From Solen grandis (Eukaryota; Mollusca; Bivalvia; Adapedonta; Solenidae), in assembly GCA_021229015.1 (NCBI GenBank), contig CM037792.1:2154070-2218069 (forward strand): 64,000 nt of DNA. The letters are read 5' to 3'. A model generated the notes under the pieces. That model did not search any database, had not been told where the DNA came from, and saw nothing but the letters and a program-made list of their open reading frames with translations. The position numbers and the translations under genes are program-made. The stretch's first letter is position 1; every line of letters begins with the position of its first letter. Shown piece by piece: positions 1-11,836 of the stretch.

Positions 1-120
1 ATTTCTGCCGCTGTTATTGATAATCACAGTGGATTTATAAATTATGATAGTACGTTCTGTAAGTTTTCTATCAATTTGTGTTATGGTATAAGAAAGTACT
101 AGAAAACAGTAATGTACCAG
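1..120. other. Unassigned AT-rich flank
   Basis: Low-complexity AT-rich sequence with no open frame, repeat or RNA signal that I can support. It flanks the SINE that follows. Confidence 0.5.
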
Positions 121-415
121 TCCTGGTGACCGAGTGGTTAGAGCGTCCATCCCGGAAACTGGAAGTCGTGGGTTCGATCCCCGACCCCGATATACCAAAG
201 TCGTAAAAATAGTTCTGGTGTATCTCCCTTGCTATAAATGTAGTTCTAGAACTGGTTGGCCCGGTGTCAGGATAATGTGACCTGAGCGTGATACCATGCT
301 ATCTGTCTACGGTGTGATATTGTAGTGTGGCAGCACTATATCTGTCTCAAGTAGACATAGTCTCCAAAAGACTGAAATAAGGCCGGCGGGACGTTAAACC
401 AATAAACAAACAAGC
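121..415 (+). mobile_element. tRNA-derived SINE
   Basis: A retroposed short element. The head resembles a tRNA: an A-box-like stretch (GACCGAGTGGTTAGAGCG) and a B box (GGTTCGATCCC) sit about 30 bases apart, giving an internal RNA polymerase III promoter. The body that follows contains GCAGCACTATATCTGTCTC, and the element ends in GACGTTAAACCAATAAACAA. The same body and tail occur in reverse orientation near 48.6-49.0 kb, so this is a multicopy family. It is not a working tRNA gene because the acceptor stem does not close and the transcript would continue into the body. Confidence 0.85.
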
Positions 416-1618
416 CGTTTTTTTCTCGTAAACGGAGAAATGGACCCATATTTTTAATTATTTAAGTTTTACATTTAAGTCTAAAACGACTGTGCAATTT
501 TTTTTTCGGTGGAGAAAAAAACAACACTTTTGCTTCTTGACCACATAAATAACAACTGCTGTCACTATTCTTTTTCTATGAAATTACATTGTATCCAAAA
601 AGTGACTATCGTTTAAAATGTTTCAGGTATCCATGATACAAAATAGGTGATTTCAAAATTGGTCTCTGCGTCCAGGTTAGTGTGGTGGTGGATTCAGGAA
701 TTTCTGACGAGTAAAAGGGGTGGGGTGTATCCGACGATGTCATTAAACAAGCCTCCTCCCCACCCTTCTGTTAATTACTCTTGGTCTCAAAACACACAAT
801 ATATGCAGCAGCAACAATATTGCCAATAGCATACCAGAGCTTAACAGAATGTAAGAAAGAGTACATATCCATGTTAAGGTACATTGATTTCATCAAACAG
901 ATTTATAAGCCGGTGCGAATTATGGCAAAGTAAAGCAGGAGTTCATTGCGGTTAAACTAAGCTGTAAAATCACAACTAATACTGCAAGTTTCCGCAAAGC
1001 ATCAACCCTGCAATGGCTCCAGGGGTCTTACGTGCCCTAAAAGCAATGTTGTAGTCACTTATATGTTTGCATCATTATGAAAGTCGTCCCCAAGGTAATG
1101 CTTTCAACCTATTAATGATGGTACAAATTGACGCTGACACAGGTAAATTAATTGAATGATCCCGAGGGGTAAAGGTAACGATTTGAAAACCATGATCAAA
1201 AACATTCGGCGACCTTATCTATGCTGATTGTTTGAATACATTACCGTTGAACTCTAAAATGCAAGGACAGTGAAATAGCCGAACAAGAAAAAAAAATGAT
1301 TGAGTAAATTGTATAGTGACACAGATTTAATGTGGGTTCGTAGGACACAACTTTTGCGCACATTCTAGAGGTAATCGAATGTAGCTTGAAGTCATCAGGA
1401 CGATCATTGTGCTCGCCAGATGTCGCTACGACGAGCAGCATGACGTCACGAATAAAAGACCGAATAACTAGAATACAAATATAAGGGAGATATCTGAAAA
1501 TCAAACAATATTTCAAATGTACCGGGACCGAAGCGATACATAATCTAGATAGACTTCGATATACCGGTCATCGGATTATCGATAAAATTAAATGGACCTA
1601 ATATCATAATGAAGCATA
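416..1618. other. Unassigned non-coding stretch
   Basis: No gene, clear repeat or RNA found. Short open frames here (for example 647-829 and 1241-1516 reverse) lack codon bias, domains or splice context and look like chance. Confidence 0.5.
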
Positions 1619-1621
1619 TGG

Positions 1622-1668
<47 letters not shown>
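1619..1668. repeat. (CT)n microsatellite
   Basis: About 50 bases of almost uninterrupted CT dinucleotide repeat with one TTT interruption near its left end. Confidence 0.97.
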
Positions 1669-1670
<2 letters not shown>

Positions 1671-1751
1671 GAGGGTCAGCTAATTCATCAGCTACTGCTA
1701 AATTTACATAATTTTCCCGGCGGCCACGGTAGCATTGTTTGTCCAATAGCT

Positions 1752-1986
1752 AGTGCTCCGTAGGATTTTGCTCCGATTTTCGAAGAAAAATGTTATTGTC
1801 ATGACCCTATCGTCGGTATCGGCGGTGGCGTTGGTCAAGATTTTCGCTCAGGACCATATTCGTTTGACCATCAGACATATTCACTTCAAACTTGGTATAC
1901 TTGTTCACTATCAAAAAGTAACACATTTCAAAAAGGCAGTTAACTCTAAACCATCTTTGCACAGTTTTGGCCCTTTTCCGACTTAG
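1752..1986 (+). repeat. Dispersed repeat fragment
   Basis: Shares the phrase CATATTCACTT...TTGGTATACTTGTT(T/C)ACTATCAA, followed by an AGGCAGTTAACTCTAAA-like stretch and a TTTTGGC(C/A)C stretch, with segments at 24.21-24.40 kb and 26.22-26.47 kb. This is a diverged dispersed family, probably an internal piece of one of the tandem-core elements in this window. The apparent 77-residue frame across it is not supported as a gene. Confidence 0.55.
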
Positions 1987-2039
1987 GATTTTCTTGGCTG
2001 ATTAAGTATTTTATGTAAATCAAGGTCAACATAAATGCA

Positions 2040-2300
2040 TTCTCTCTCCTCTCTCGAAATCGGTTAAATATAGAATACGGTATATCCCCGAAGCAGGTGC
2101 TTGCGGTACCACAAAGCGCGTTCCGCAACATGGCTTCTTCAACAGGTCAGGGTGGCGATTTCTTAAGTTTAGCCTGTGAAGTTAGCGCATGCGCGAAGAG
2201 TGAATGTGATCAGCCAAGTGACGGCAAATGAAAACAGAAAATCTAAAAATAGGTTTTCATAATTAAAAATTAAATTCTTAGTCAATGACCATCTGTGAAC
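2040..2300 (-). repeat. Dispersed repeat, inverted copy of 6050-6290
   Basis: The reverse complement matches 6050-6290 over most of its length, including GGCTGATCACATTCA, GCAAGCACCTGCTTCGGGG-like and GTATTCTATATT blocks. Both copies carry the same AT-rich block (ATTTTCTATTTTCATTTG-like) on the same side. I cannot assign a class; no terminal repeats or target duplication are evident. Confidence 0.75.
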
Positions 2301-2746
2301 GTGCTTCTTTAAGGGTAATTTCACGAACAATAAAAGCATCTCTTATAAACATGACAACTTTCGCGACACAATATCGCAGATACGACTCTGACATGACCAG
2401 CTACCTCTGACATTAAGATATTTTTTTCTTTATTGCATAGATACAAAAACCAAAGTGAAGTAGAAAATCTTACAGTAAATTAGTTCAAATATTATTATTA
2501 TATTTATCAGTGTATAAATAGTTTAAAATCATAGAGGTGACGTTATAGCGTATCGGTTTATATTTCGGGCACAAAAATAGAGAAGCGTTTTATTTTGCAG
2601 GCACAATGATAGCGTGGCGGTTCATTTTGCGGGCACAACGCTCTAAACATTAGCGCTACTTGAACTTGTGATGCAACTGCTTAATGCTAATGGCCTACTT
2701 GGCGCTAAGCTTTATGCAACGACGGTGCATCCGTGGTTAAGCGGGT

Positions 2747-2989
2747 CAACCCTTTCCCTCATATAGACTCATTTTGACGCACTCAATAGGTACCACATAA
2801 AGCCTGATCTGCAAAAAAACACAGTAAAACCTTACCAAATTTAATTATAAAGTCCTCATTTCCAGACCACTGAGGAGCAGCGAACAGCATAAAACCTGAT
2901 CAGCCTGCGAGTTACTCGCAGGCTGATCTGGTTTTATGTTGTTCGCATAGGTCTTTTCATGGTTTCCTCTATGAGGGAAAGGGTTAAGT
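2747..2989. mobile_element. TTAA-type MITE, copy 1
   Basis: About 240 bp bounded by inverted ends: AACCCTTTCCCTCATATAG at the left and CTATGAGGGAAAGGGTTAA at the right. The interior holds a strong hairpin (GATCAGCCTGCGAGT, then its complement) around 2898-2932. The second copy at 40877-41104 has TTAA at both ends, which suggests a piggyBac-like TTAA target. In this copy the left TTAA has mutated (GTCAACCC). It is non-autonomous and has no coding capacity. Confidence 0.85.
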
Positions 2990-3750
2990 CACTATAATCG
3001 ATGACTTACCATTACACAAACCCTAACCGCTGTGGGTTTAAAATACCGGCAAGGTCATTTGGATTTTATATAAGGAAGTAATCAAGCTGACCTGTAATAT
3101 GACTGAAATACTGTCGCAGCAACGGTTAACTTTTGCATAACAGTTGACTTACAGTGGTCTTATTCAAAAAAAATTGTAACAGTAATCTTGTACTGCATAC
3201 AAACTCTAGGACCAGCGCCTACTCTCGGTCGCAGCTAACATCTTGCGAAAATATCGACTTTTAGATTTTGTTAAATGGCAATTTAATATACAAATTTAAT
3301 TATTAAAATGGAACCTCGTAAACACACTGATATACATATGTTTTTTGAATTTGTGATAAAAATATTCAGTTAAATCAGCATATTTTTCTTCTCAAAATTA
3401 CGATTGAATCCCGGTCCGTAAAATATGCTTCCACCTTTCTCCCAAACCCGCAGCCAAAAAATAAAACAAAATAAAAGTATATTAAATTCTAGAGCCGCTA
3501 CCTGACTAGCAACTCAGATGCGGTGACTGTCAAAGTCTGGCTTGCATCTTTGTCCAACACCTAACACGCCTAATCCGCCTCCATTTCGCCCTAGAACATA
3601 CGTTTAATCCGGAGTTTATCTCCGGGCGCCGCGAATTTCAAACGGAATTAGACAACTCATAAAATTTAGCAGTCTCATAATTCGCATAATTCGGAGATAA
3701 AAATACATTAAGGCGGATTTTATCACGATCGTACAGACCAAGATTTCTGG
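2990..3750. other. Unassigned non-coding stretch
   Basis: No gene or recognisable repeat is seen in this interval. Confidence 0.5.
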
Positions 3751-3751
3751 A

Positions 3752-3866
3752 TGCATCATCATCATCATCATCATCATCATCAATATCATCATCTTCATCT
3801 TCATCATCATCAATATCATCATCATCATCATCATCATCATCAATATCATCATCATTATCGTCGTCG
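3752..3866. repeat. (CAT)n triplet array
   Basis: Imperfect CAT/ATC triplet repeats with CATCTTCAT and CAATATCAT interruptions, ending in CGTCGTCGT and a short TA run. It produces a poly-His frame on one strand and a poly-Met frame on the other; both are artefacts of the triplet. Confidence 0.95.
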
Positions 3867-4387
3867 TCGATACAAATGTATATATATATATATCAGATCA
3901 AAGATGTTTGCGATCTATTTTTCATTTTACATGTATGACAACTGCAATAAACGGAGCTAAGATGATTTTCCTGTTTTCTGAGTGGTTCACCTAGAGATAC
4001 AATAGGGTACCGACACTTTTCATTGAAATTAATACTTTTACTCATTTGAATGGTAAAGGGAAACGCCTTTTTATCTTCATTCCTTTTTCCTGTAATCGCA
4101 AGAAAAAAAAAATACAGAAAATTCACGGACTACAGCTCGTACGGTACCTACCCTAAAAGCCACCAATTCCATCAATGCCATGTATACAACTTTCCAATAT
4201 AAGCTTTTAACATGTCAAACAATGGAAATCTTAGGGGCAAACTGACATTTAATGACTTGCAGAAGTTCTTTTATTACCTCTCCTTAATAATTTTGTTTTC
4301 ATTAGTTTTCCATTGAAAACTAAGAAAGTTCCTACGATAAAGTGGCTATAATATACACGGCTATTAGGGTGCGTGTACTTTAACCTA

Positions 4388-4487
4388 NNNNNNNNNNNNN
4401 NNNNNNNNNNNNNNNNNNNNNNNNNNNNNNNNNNNNNNNNNNNNNNNNNNNNNNNNNNNNNNNNNNNNNNNNNNNNNNNNNNNNNNN
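4388..4487. other. Assembly gap (100 N)
   Basis: Exactly 100 N, the usual placeholder for a gap of unknown length. Any upstream exon or promoter of the NLR gene could be missing here. Confidence 0.99.
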
Positions 4488-5198
4488 TATTGGGTAAAAC
4501 TGAAATGGAAGTTGAATGATATACCGTGCAACAATCTTATCGCTTGACCATTCTTGTTATTTATGTGAGCTGTTACATTTGCATGTGTGTATGGGGGATG
4601 GGGCTGAAAATGGTTGAAAAAGATACTTTTTTTGCTGGGGGAATGGTGCCCAGTAGCGGCACTGAAATGGATCTCTAGAGCCTAGTGTAGTGTCTGTAAC
4701 CTATACTGATGCAAAATTCTTGTTTATCTCGATTGTCATGAAAATAAAACTAAAAAAATAAAGCGCTTGATGTTGACATTAAAAGACATATAACATTGTT
4801 AGACAAAGTTAATTCTTAAATGCATTAGCTTTTCTTCAAGAATTGTCATGGTAACGGACACAACAAAAAATGTTCCGTAATGTTAGTATTTGAGTAGCTC
4901 ATGAATGCAAACTGTATTTTTATTACCAATGATTTTGATGAGGTTATGAAAAAGAATTTCAACTTCATAAATAGTTGTTTTCTGTTGTCATTTAATGTAG
5001 TAAAATGTAAATTACATGTTCTGTATACGTCTTTAGAGAACTTTTCTTGGTTAAATATACAGTACCATTTATTTTTAAGTATCATGAGTGAGGACATACC
5101 ATCACTCAAATGTACTATAGAGTACTGAAAAGGATACTGATAAAGTCTAGCCTTACTATTAGAATAACTAAAACATGAGTTCTGACGTTTCCTTCTAG
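4488..5198. other. Non-coding sequence upstream of the NLR coding start
   Basis: Immediately upstream of the first coding exon. It ends in a plausible splice acceptor (CCTTCTAG at 5191-5198), so it is probably an intron that follows an unseen 5' UTR exon. No core promoter could be identified with confidence. Confidence 0.45.
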
Positions 5199-5782
5199 GT
5201 GACGTCAGAGGATTAAGACACCAAATAATGATGGCTGTACCTCATCGGGCCGAGATAAGGGACAAGACCTACCTTAACTGGGTTCGGGCGGGTCTGGGCC
5301 TCAAGTATACTAAGGATGGGATTGAATCATTCATTGACACTGAAGCTAGAGAGTTTCACTCCTCACTGTTAAAAAAACTTGGCCATCCACCACGGAACTG
5401 TGGCCACTGTACAGTAGACAACTTGCTGCCTCATCATCATTCAGCATGTTCAAGATGGACAACCTGCATCTGTTCCAGAGGTCCCAGGAACATGCGAAGA
5501 TTCTGTCCCATCAGTGTATGTGGGACTTTATTTGACACTATTGTGTCAGAACACAGGTTTAAGGGACCCTCGTGGAAAAATTCAGACATCTCCCAGTGGG
5601 TAACAGACCACTGGCAGGTTGCAAAAAACTTTTTGCCCAACACAGGAGGGTACAAAAATGTTAAATCTGCCACAGGCACAGACTTAAGTGGACTTGTTAA
5701 CATTGGGATTAATATGGAGAACATTACACGCCGACACAGCTTAACAGTCAGCAGTGTTGATGGTCCAGATGATTTCATAAAG
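5199..5782 (+). CDS. NLR gene, first legible coding exon: DZIP3-like HEPN region, N-terminal half
   Basis: The first ATG is at 5228 (a second follows at 5231); the exon runs to a GT donor at 5783 in phase 0. The product starts MMAVPHRAEIRDK and continues with LNWVRAGLGLKYTKDGIESF, a pattern I know from the N-terminus of many bivalve proteins with a DZIP3-like HEPN domain. Around residues 56-100 there is a Cys/His-rich segment (NCGHC, CICSRG, CPISVCGTL), then PSWKNSD, HWQVAKNFLP, TGTDLSGLVNI and GINMEN. HEPN domains of this type precede NACHT domains in molluscan NLRs, where they are thought to act in signalling or RNA handling; that role is inferred. The frame is also open upstream of 5228 to the acceptor, so an earlier start in another exon is possible. 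Confidence 0.8.
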
Positions 5783-6049
5783 GTAATTAATCAAGAAGTG
5801 TATTTAAAATGAAATGTTTTTGGGGTTTAGTCATTATTGTCACTGTAGTGACTGCTTAAAAGTCTAATCCAAGATTCAGTTAAGGTTTCAAAGCAGCTCA
5901 TTCAAAGATGGTTATTGAACAAGAATTTGATTTTGAACTATATGTGTATTAAGTTTATCAATAGCCATCTACTGACGTATAGTCACCCAATGCAACCATC
6001 TGTGATTGTGAAAAAATGGTGGTTTCCCCATCATAGGCAATACTGTCAC

Positions 6050-6290
6050 AGATGGTACTGAAACTAAATTTAGAATTATAAAAACTGTATTTTTTAGATT
6101 TTCTATTTTCATTTGCTGTCACCAGGCTGATCACATTCAGTCTTCGTGCATGTGCTTGAACTTTCGAAATCGCTATCATGAACTGGTGAAGATGCCATGG
6201 TGTGGAACGTGTCACATGGTACCTCAAGCACCTGCTTCGGGGATACCGTATTCTATATTGAATCGATTTTGCTGAAGTTGCGTTTATGAA
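6050..6290 (+). repeat. Dispersed repeat, inverted partner of 2040-2300
   Basis: Intronic copy in the opposite orientation to 2040-2300. The two copies lie about 4 kb apart on either side of the first coding exon. Confidence 0.75.
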
Positions 6291-6394
6291 AATAGCGTTT
6301 TCCCGTGTAATGTGACCTACACTTGCAGAGTTTATTTGTCAGGAAACAAAGACTTCAACAAATTTAACGAGTGAGTGAGAGTACTAAATTATTT

Positions 6395-7000
6395 TTAGCT
6401 CACCTCAGCATGAAGTTCCGAAGGTGAGCTGTTGTGGTCAGTCACTGTCCATCGTCAGGACTTCAGTCAGTATGTTCTTGTGTACACTCTAGCAACTTCA
6501 TTTCTTAAGCAATTATCATTATATTAGAACAATGTTTATAGCCATAATCTCTGGTTGATATCTGCTAAATAGGTCTTGAGGTATGGTCCTTGAATGATAA
6601 AAAAAATGCCAGATTACACTTTGTGTACACTCTAACATCTTCATTTCTTAATCGATCTTCTTCAAACTTTAGGGCAATGTTTATAGCCATATTCTCTTGG
6701 TTATGTTTGATTATGGCTGATAGCTGCTCATTAGGTCTTGAGGTATGGCCCTTGAACGATAAAAAAATGCCAGATTTCATTTTGTGAACACTTCTCAGTC
6801 AACCTTCTTCAAACTGTATGACAATGTAAAAATGCCAGATTACACTTTGTGTACATTCTAGCATCTTCATTTCTTAAGCGATCTTTTTCAAACTTGAAAA
6901 TATTTATAGCCATAATATCTTGGCTAAGTTCAATTATGGCTTATATTGGCCGATTCAGTCAGGAATTATGGTCCATGTATAGACTTACCCAGGAAAATAC
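6395..7000 (+). mobile_element. AGCTCACC-type Helitron-like element, 3' end lost
   Basis: Begins TTAGCTCACCTCAGC and closes a 5' hairpin with GGTGAGCTGTTGTGG. Tandem core units follow, with TACACTCTAGCATCTTCAT, a CAATGTTTATAGCCATA phrase and a tail of AATGCCAGATTACACTTTG. The usual 3' terminus (GGGCCAT hairpin plus CTTGTTT) is absent. From about 7010 the sequence becomes a fragment of another element of the same group (AGAAACCACAAGGCCTG). Confidence 0.7.
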
Positions 7001-7439
7001 ATGTACTTAAATAATTTTCTCATCAGAAACCACAAGGCCTGAAGGTAAGATATTTGATTTGTAACATGACCCAGTGGACCGCTTCAAGTTCCCGCACTCA
7101 TGTCCGCTCCGAAACTTGGGATCATGGCTGGATTCCAGTAAAACTTCATAACACAAGGGTGTATTCAGGCACTTAACTGTTATATACTCAGTATAAAACA
7201 ATTCATTAATTTTGAGTTTGCACTTACCCTGTGAGAAAGCATGTTTCGGGTATCATAACCAATTTCCATTGGTTTAATTGTTTCTATCTTGGGGGGTTTT
7301 CACCAGTTTGGGACTCCTGTATTGCTTGCAATAGTGACAAAGCCTTGTTTCTACCAATCATTTGTGAACAAGCTGCTTTAACTGATGTCAAAATATTTTC
7401 CTCACTGTGTCTTTGTTACTCATAAATATATGTTTAACA
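7001..7439. other. Intronic sequence with a small element fragment
   Basis: 7010-7100 resembles the internal AAACCACAAGGCCTGGAG units found at 12.24-12.45 kb. The rest is unassigned. Confidence 0.45.
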
Positions 7440-8362
7440 AAAAAACTGTAACATTGGCCATAACTTCTTTACTATTTGACATACAACATATATTTTTGTT
7501 TTGCATATTCATCTTTGCAAGGGCTATACAGATAAACCTCAACATTTCATCTATCAACCTTGACCTTTGACCTATTTTTGCTGTAACTTCTGTAAAGTTT
7601 AAAATGTCTGTCATTTCAGAACTGTTACCAACAGGGCACTGATATTTCACATGTGAATTTCTTGTGGCAAGACCTTCCAGCAATGTTACATTTTTGGACT
7701 TTGACCTTGACCTTTGAACTCTGACCTATTTTTGAAATGATTAACAAAAAGTTTTTACATTGGCCATAACTTTTTTGACATAACTTTTTATACTTTTTGA
7801 CATACATCTTTAATATTTGGTATGATTATTCATCTTGACAATGGTTTTTCAGATATACCTCAATATTTTATCTATCGACCTTGACCTTTGACCTTATTTT
7901 GCCATAACTTTAGACAAGTTTTTTAACAGACATTTCTTTGTCATTTTTCAATATTTAAAAAAAGAGAAAAACAAAAAACTTTGTATACTGGTTTGTCATC
8001 ATATGAACCTGTGCAGGTGTGATTTTGGTCATGATCTTTAGGCAGATAAAAACCATTTTTTTTAAATGTCTTAAAATTTTACAGTTTTGTGTTGATTATC
8101 AAGAACTCAATGGATAAGCAATTGTGATTTTTTATTTACATATTTTCCATCTTTGTGTTGTATACATTCTATCCCATGCATAGGTCAAGGTCATCCTTCA
8201 AGGTCAAAGGTCAAATTTAAAAGGTTTGACACTTCAACTTTGCATTTAAAGGCTTACAGTTTTAGTTGTGATTTTCAAGGTCAACTTTTTTAAATATTTA
8301 ACAAAAATATGTAACGTTGGCAAAAACAGATGAGCGTTGGCACCCCCATGTGGTGCTTTTGA
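7440..8362 (+). mobile_element. Tandem-core element ending GTTGGCACCC, 5' truncated
   Basis: A second element family. It has repeated units with ACATTGGCCATAACTTCTTT, CTATTTGACATACA and TTGACCTTTGACC, and ends with GAGCGTTGGCACCCCCATG followed by TGGTGCTTTTG, a degenerate 3' hairpin. A fuller copy lies at 28727-30225. The repeated TGACCTTTGACCT phrase resembles a nuclear-receptor half-site pair, but its recurrence in every unit shows that it belongs to the repeat. Confidence 0.7.
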
Positions 8363-8363
8363 A

Positions 8364-8700
8364 ATGCCCCCCTTCAAAGAAGAGGGCGCATATTGTTTTC
8401 ATATTTTGCAAATGTCTGTCGGTCTGTCCATTGGTAGATCACTTTGTTTCTGATCTATAACTGGAAAATGCATGGGCCACATTCCTCAAACTTCCTAAGG
8501 TGATTAGGTCATGACTATTAGATGACCCCTATTGATTTTGAGACCACTTGGAAGGTCAAGGTCACCGTGACCTTGACTGTGAAAATCTTTTCGATCAATA
8601 ACTGGTAAACGCATGGGCCCACATTCATCAAACTGGTGTCGACATCACACTTTGATCAAGGTTTTGCATTCAATTTAAAATCTTAATAACCAGTTACACT
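8364..8700 (+). mobile_element. Helitron-like element fragment (CCCTTCAAAGAAGAGGG 5' hairpin)
   Basis: Starts with the hairpin GCCCCCCTTCAAAGAAGAGG and its complement-like GGGCGC, then a GTCTGTCGGTCTGTCC tract, then two partial units with TAACTGG(A/T)AAA(T/C)GCATGGGCC and ACCTTGGAAGGTCAAGG-like phrases. This structure (hairpin, GTC-rich tract, repeated units) is common to several families in this window. Confidence 0.6.
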
Positions 8701-9903
8701 TATTCATTTAATACTTCACTAAGGTCTCCAGGGGCATCAATTAAACAAGTAAGATAACTTTTTACAAAATTTAATGTAAATTATGGTTCTTTTTGGACTT
8801 ATACATGATAAAATATGTACACAACATACTATTGTGCTGATATTTCAGCAATCAAGATATGGGATTTACTTTACACAGGTATTCAGGGGCATCAGACCAT
8901 CAAGTTAAATAACTCTTGACTGGAAATCATTGTAAATTATGGCTCCTTTTTATCATAGAAATTTTGGTAAAGTTTTTGTGTGCAAGTAAATTTGGTTTTA
9001 AAGTTTTGCATGTAATTTACTAGGATGCATACAACTATTTGAGTTAAATGAACACTTGAATTAAATGCTCTGCAAATCCATCCAAGATATAAACTGACGG
9101 ATTAAAGTGTTTATTCATGTGTTCTTGAAACTGAGATCATGGTTAGATAATTCTATTCAATAATTAAACTACAGTGGTCTTACAATTCCTCAATGTGGTG
9201 ATTCATTGAATACCTGTGATGACTCAATCTGCAAGCTCGGTCCCTTGATTTAGCCCTTTTTACACTATAAAAATATTAGGGTGTTTCTTCCTACGTGCGA
9301 TACTGGTTTCCTTGAGTTACATGCCTGGACCCTAGATAGTATATCCTACATAATTTCTGTGCAATTCTGTGCAGTTGTTTTTAAATCTACCTGTATGTCC
9401 TTTGCAACCAGGCCCCATGATCACCTGATCATGTAACAAACTGTGACAGGTCCTCCTGATTAATTAACTGTCATTAAAGGAATCAATTTTGTTTGTGGAA
9501 AAAAAACATAGATCGAAAAAGAGAAAGGAAAACGAAAAACACCGACATCATCGATTTGTACATGGTCAGTATTAGAGTTATTCAACCTCATAGAATTATC
9601 ATCAAACATTGACTCAACCATGGTAGTTCTTGTATTATTTTTATTTGTGCACTGCAAGTCCTCTCAAAACTCTTTAGTTGAATTATTCTTGACAGCAAGC
9701 AGAAATTTGGCATTTGCCATAGTCCACTGGAATAGCATTTTCTGATCTGCAGGTGATAGTTGTGGATTTGAAACTACCCATCTAAGGAGAAACATTATGT
9801 CAATACAGTTGTGAAAGAAATATTTGCAGTAACCTTTTCCCTATTATTTATGAAATGAGCTTAAACAATTAGTCATTGTTAGTCTTTAACTGTCTGGTTA
9901 CAG
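8701..9903. other. Intronic sequence with one diverged direct repeat
   Basis: AGGGGCATCA and its surroundings occur at about 8731 and 8885, a diverged 154-bp duplication of the same length class as the element cores nearby. The remainder is unassigned, and no exon is visible until the acceptor at 9902-9903. Confidence 0.45.
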
Positions 9904-10062
9904 TGTAGAACAGCAAGGAATGAGATACTACACAATCCCAGGCAGTCCCTGTCTGATGATGACCTAACACACTATCTGAATGACATGAGGGCAACACTGC
10001 AGTGTACAGCTGCCCTGCTGAATGATGTTTCAGCACAGCAGGCTGTGATAAAACTAACTCAG
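9904..10062 (+). CDS. NLR gene, second coding exon: HEPN motif
   Basis: 53 codons, phase 0 at both ends, with an AG acceptor (GGTTACAG) and a GTAAGC donor. The exon joins 5199-5782 without a frame change. It reads CRTARNEILHNPRQSLSDDD and then LTHYLNDMRATLQC. RNEILH fits the R-x4-6-H signature of HEPN domains and sits at the expected place in the last helices. This is the strongest evidence that the N-terminal domain is HEPN. Whether it is a nuclease or a protein-interaction version cannot be told from sequence. Confidence 0.8.
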
Positions 10063-10400
10063 GTAAGCTTCCTCACATACTGTCCCAAACCCCACAAAGT
10101 GATCTCCCTTGCACGCTCACTTAGCAAAAAGAATCACCGCTGTCACAAATGTCACGTGATGATGGTAGGCTTACAAAATGGCGAAGATTTATGATTTATA
10201 GATCTTCATGCACAGAAAAAGTTAATTTCTAAACAGATTATTTTTTACCACAAGGTAAATTGATGTTTATTTAAGAAAATATACTTAGGAAAATATCACT
10301 TTAAAAAAATAAAGAAAGGAAAATATCACTTTAAAAAAATAAAGAATAATGTAACGATTATTTTCAATTTTTTTTTAAATATTTTTATTTGTTATCCTTT

Positions 10401-11230
10401 TTAGCTCACCTGAGCAAAGCTCAGGGTGAGCTATTGTGATCCCATGAGTGTCCGTCGTGCATCATGCGGCGTCAACAATTTTTAGTGTTTACACTCTATC
10501 ACCTTCATTTCTTAAGCAACCATATTCAAACTTTGAGACAATGTTAATGACCATAATGTCTCGACTGAGTTCGAATATGGCTGAGATCAGTCAATTAGGT
10601 CAGGACTTAAGCCCCTTTTAATATAAAAAAGATGCCAGATTTCACTTTGTTTACACTCTAGCATCTTCATCTTTTGAGCAATCATCTTCAAACTTTATGG
10701 CAATGTTTATGACCATGTCTTGATTGAGTTAAAATATGGCTGAGATCAGTTAATTAGGTCAGGAGTTATGCCCCTTTTAATATAAAGAAAATGCCAGATT
10801 TCACTTTGTTTACACTCTAGCATCTTCATACTTCAAGCAACATTCTTCAAACTTTATGACAATGTTTATGACCATAATGTCTCAACTGAGTTCGATTTAA
10901 GCTGAGATTGGTTGATTAGGTCAGGAGTAATGCCCCTTTTAATATCAAAATATGCCAGTTTTCACTTTGTTTACACTCTAGCATTTTAATTTTTTGAGCA
11001 ATCATCTTCAAACTTTTTGACAATGTTTATGAACATAATGTTTTAATTGAGTTCAATTGTGGCTGAGATGGGCAAATTAGATCAGGAGTTATGCCCCTTT
11101 TAACATAAAAAATGCAAGATTTCACTTTGTCTAATTTTAAGTTAGGAGTTATTTTCCTTTCACTATAAAAAAAGCCAGATTTCAATTTGTTTGAAGTGAG
11201 TGATTAAGGGCCATCTTGGCCCTCTTGTTT
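10401..11230 (+). mobile_element. AGCTCACC-type Helitron-like element, complete
   Basis: The 5' end TTAGCTCACCTGAGC folds onto GCTCAGGGTGAGCT. The 3' end has GGGCCATCTTGGCCC followed by TCTTGTTT. The interior holds about four diverged units of roughly 155 bp, each with TTTACACTCTAGCATCTTCA, a CAATGTTTATGACCATAATG phrase and GGAGTTATGCCCCTTTTAA. There is no coding capacity, so it is non-autonomous. The subterminal hairpins, T-rich target and CTTGTTT end fit the Helentron-associated/pearl class known in bivalves; that class is my inference. Confidence 0.8.
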
Positions 11231-11439
11231 ATCCATTTCATCATATATGAATGAGAGAAAACTAAGCTGATACATAGAAGAAGTGTTTTTTTAACAATTA
11301 AAAATATATATATATATATATCAGAAATCCTGATAAATGCCACTCGTGGTGGCAGAGATCTATGCCGAAGAATGAAGGGGAGATAACTGCTCGGAGATTG
11401 ATACTGTCCCAGCAGTGTTGTATCTAGTCACTAACCACT

Positions 11440-11836
11440 TCACAGGATTGATCCTTATGAGTTTCTCCTTCAAAATTGTTCAAATTGTTTTTATTGGTTG
11501 AAAAAGAGATAAAAGGAGATAAAATAGATTTTAAAAATGCAAATTTTGAAAATCTTCTTCTGCAAAACTGCAGGGCCTAGACCTTAGATACTTGTTGTGT
11601 AGCATTGTCTAGTGGACCTCTACCAAGTTTGTTCAAATCATGACCCTTGGGTCAAAGTTGGTCCCGCCCCAGGGGATACTTGATTATATAGACTTAAATA
11701 GGGATATGACCTTCAAAATTTGGACCACACATACAGTTTTGTTTGGAATTTAGATTATCTTGCTGTACTTATGCATGGGTTATGCATTTAGAATTATGCC
11801 TAAGTGTGAAGCATGTGGTGAATGGTGGACCTACTT
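11440..11836 (+). mobile_element. Internal fragment of an AGCTCACC-type element
   Basis: Units with AGGCCTAGA-like phrases, TGTGTAGCATTGTCTAGTGG and GGTCAAA(G/A)TTGG without the 5' terminus. The next complete element starts at its right edge, so one copy appears to have landed in or beside another. Confidence 0.6.

Noticed and set aside
121..190. Possible tRNA gene
   Set aside because: A and B boxes are present but there is no closed acceptor stem, and the sequence continues into a SINE body that is repeated near 48.6 kb.
3616..3960. Met-rich and His-rich open frames
   Set aside because: Both come from reading a CAT triplet repeat on opposite strands.
7690..8220. Repeated TGACCTTGACCTTTGACC as nuclear-receptor binding sites
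   Set aside because: The phrase is part of each unit of a transposable-element family and also occurs at 28.9-29.8 kb; binding may occur but there is no reason to call a regulatory site here.
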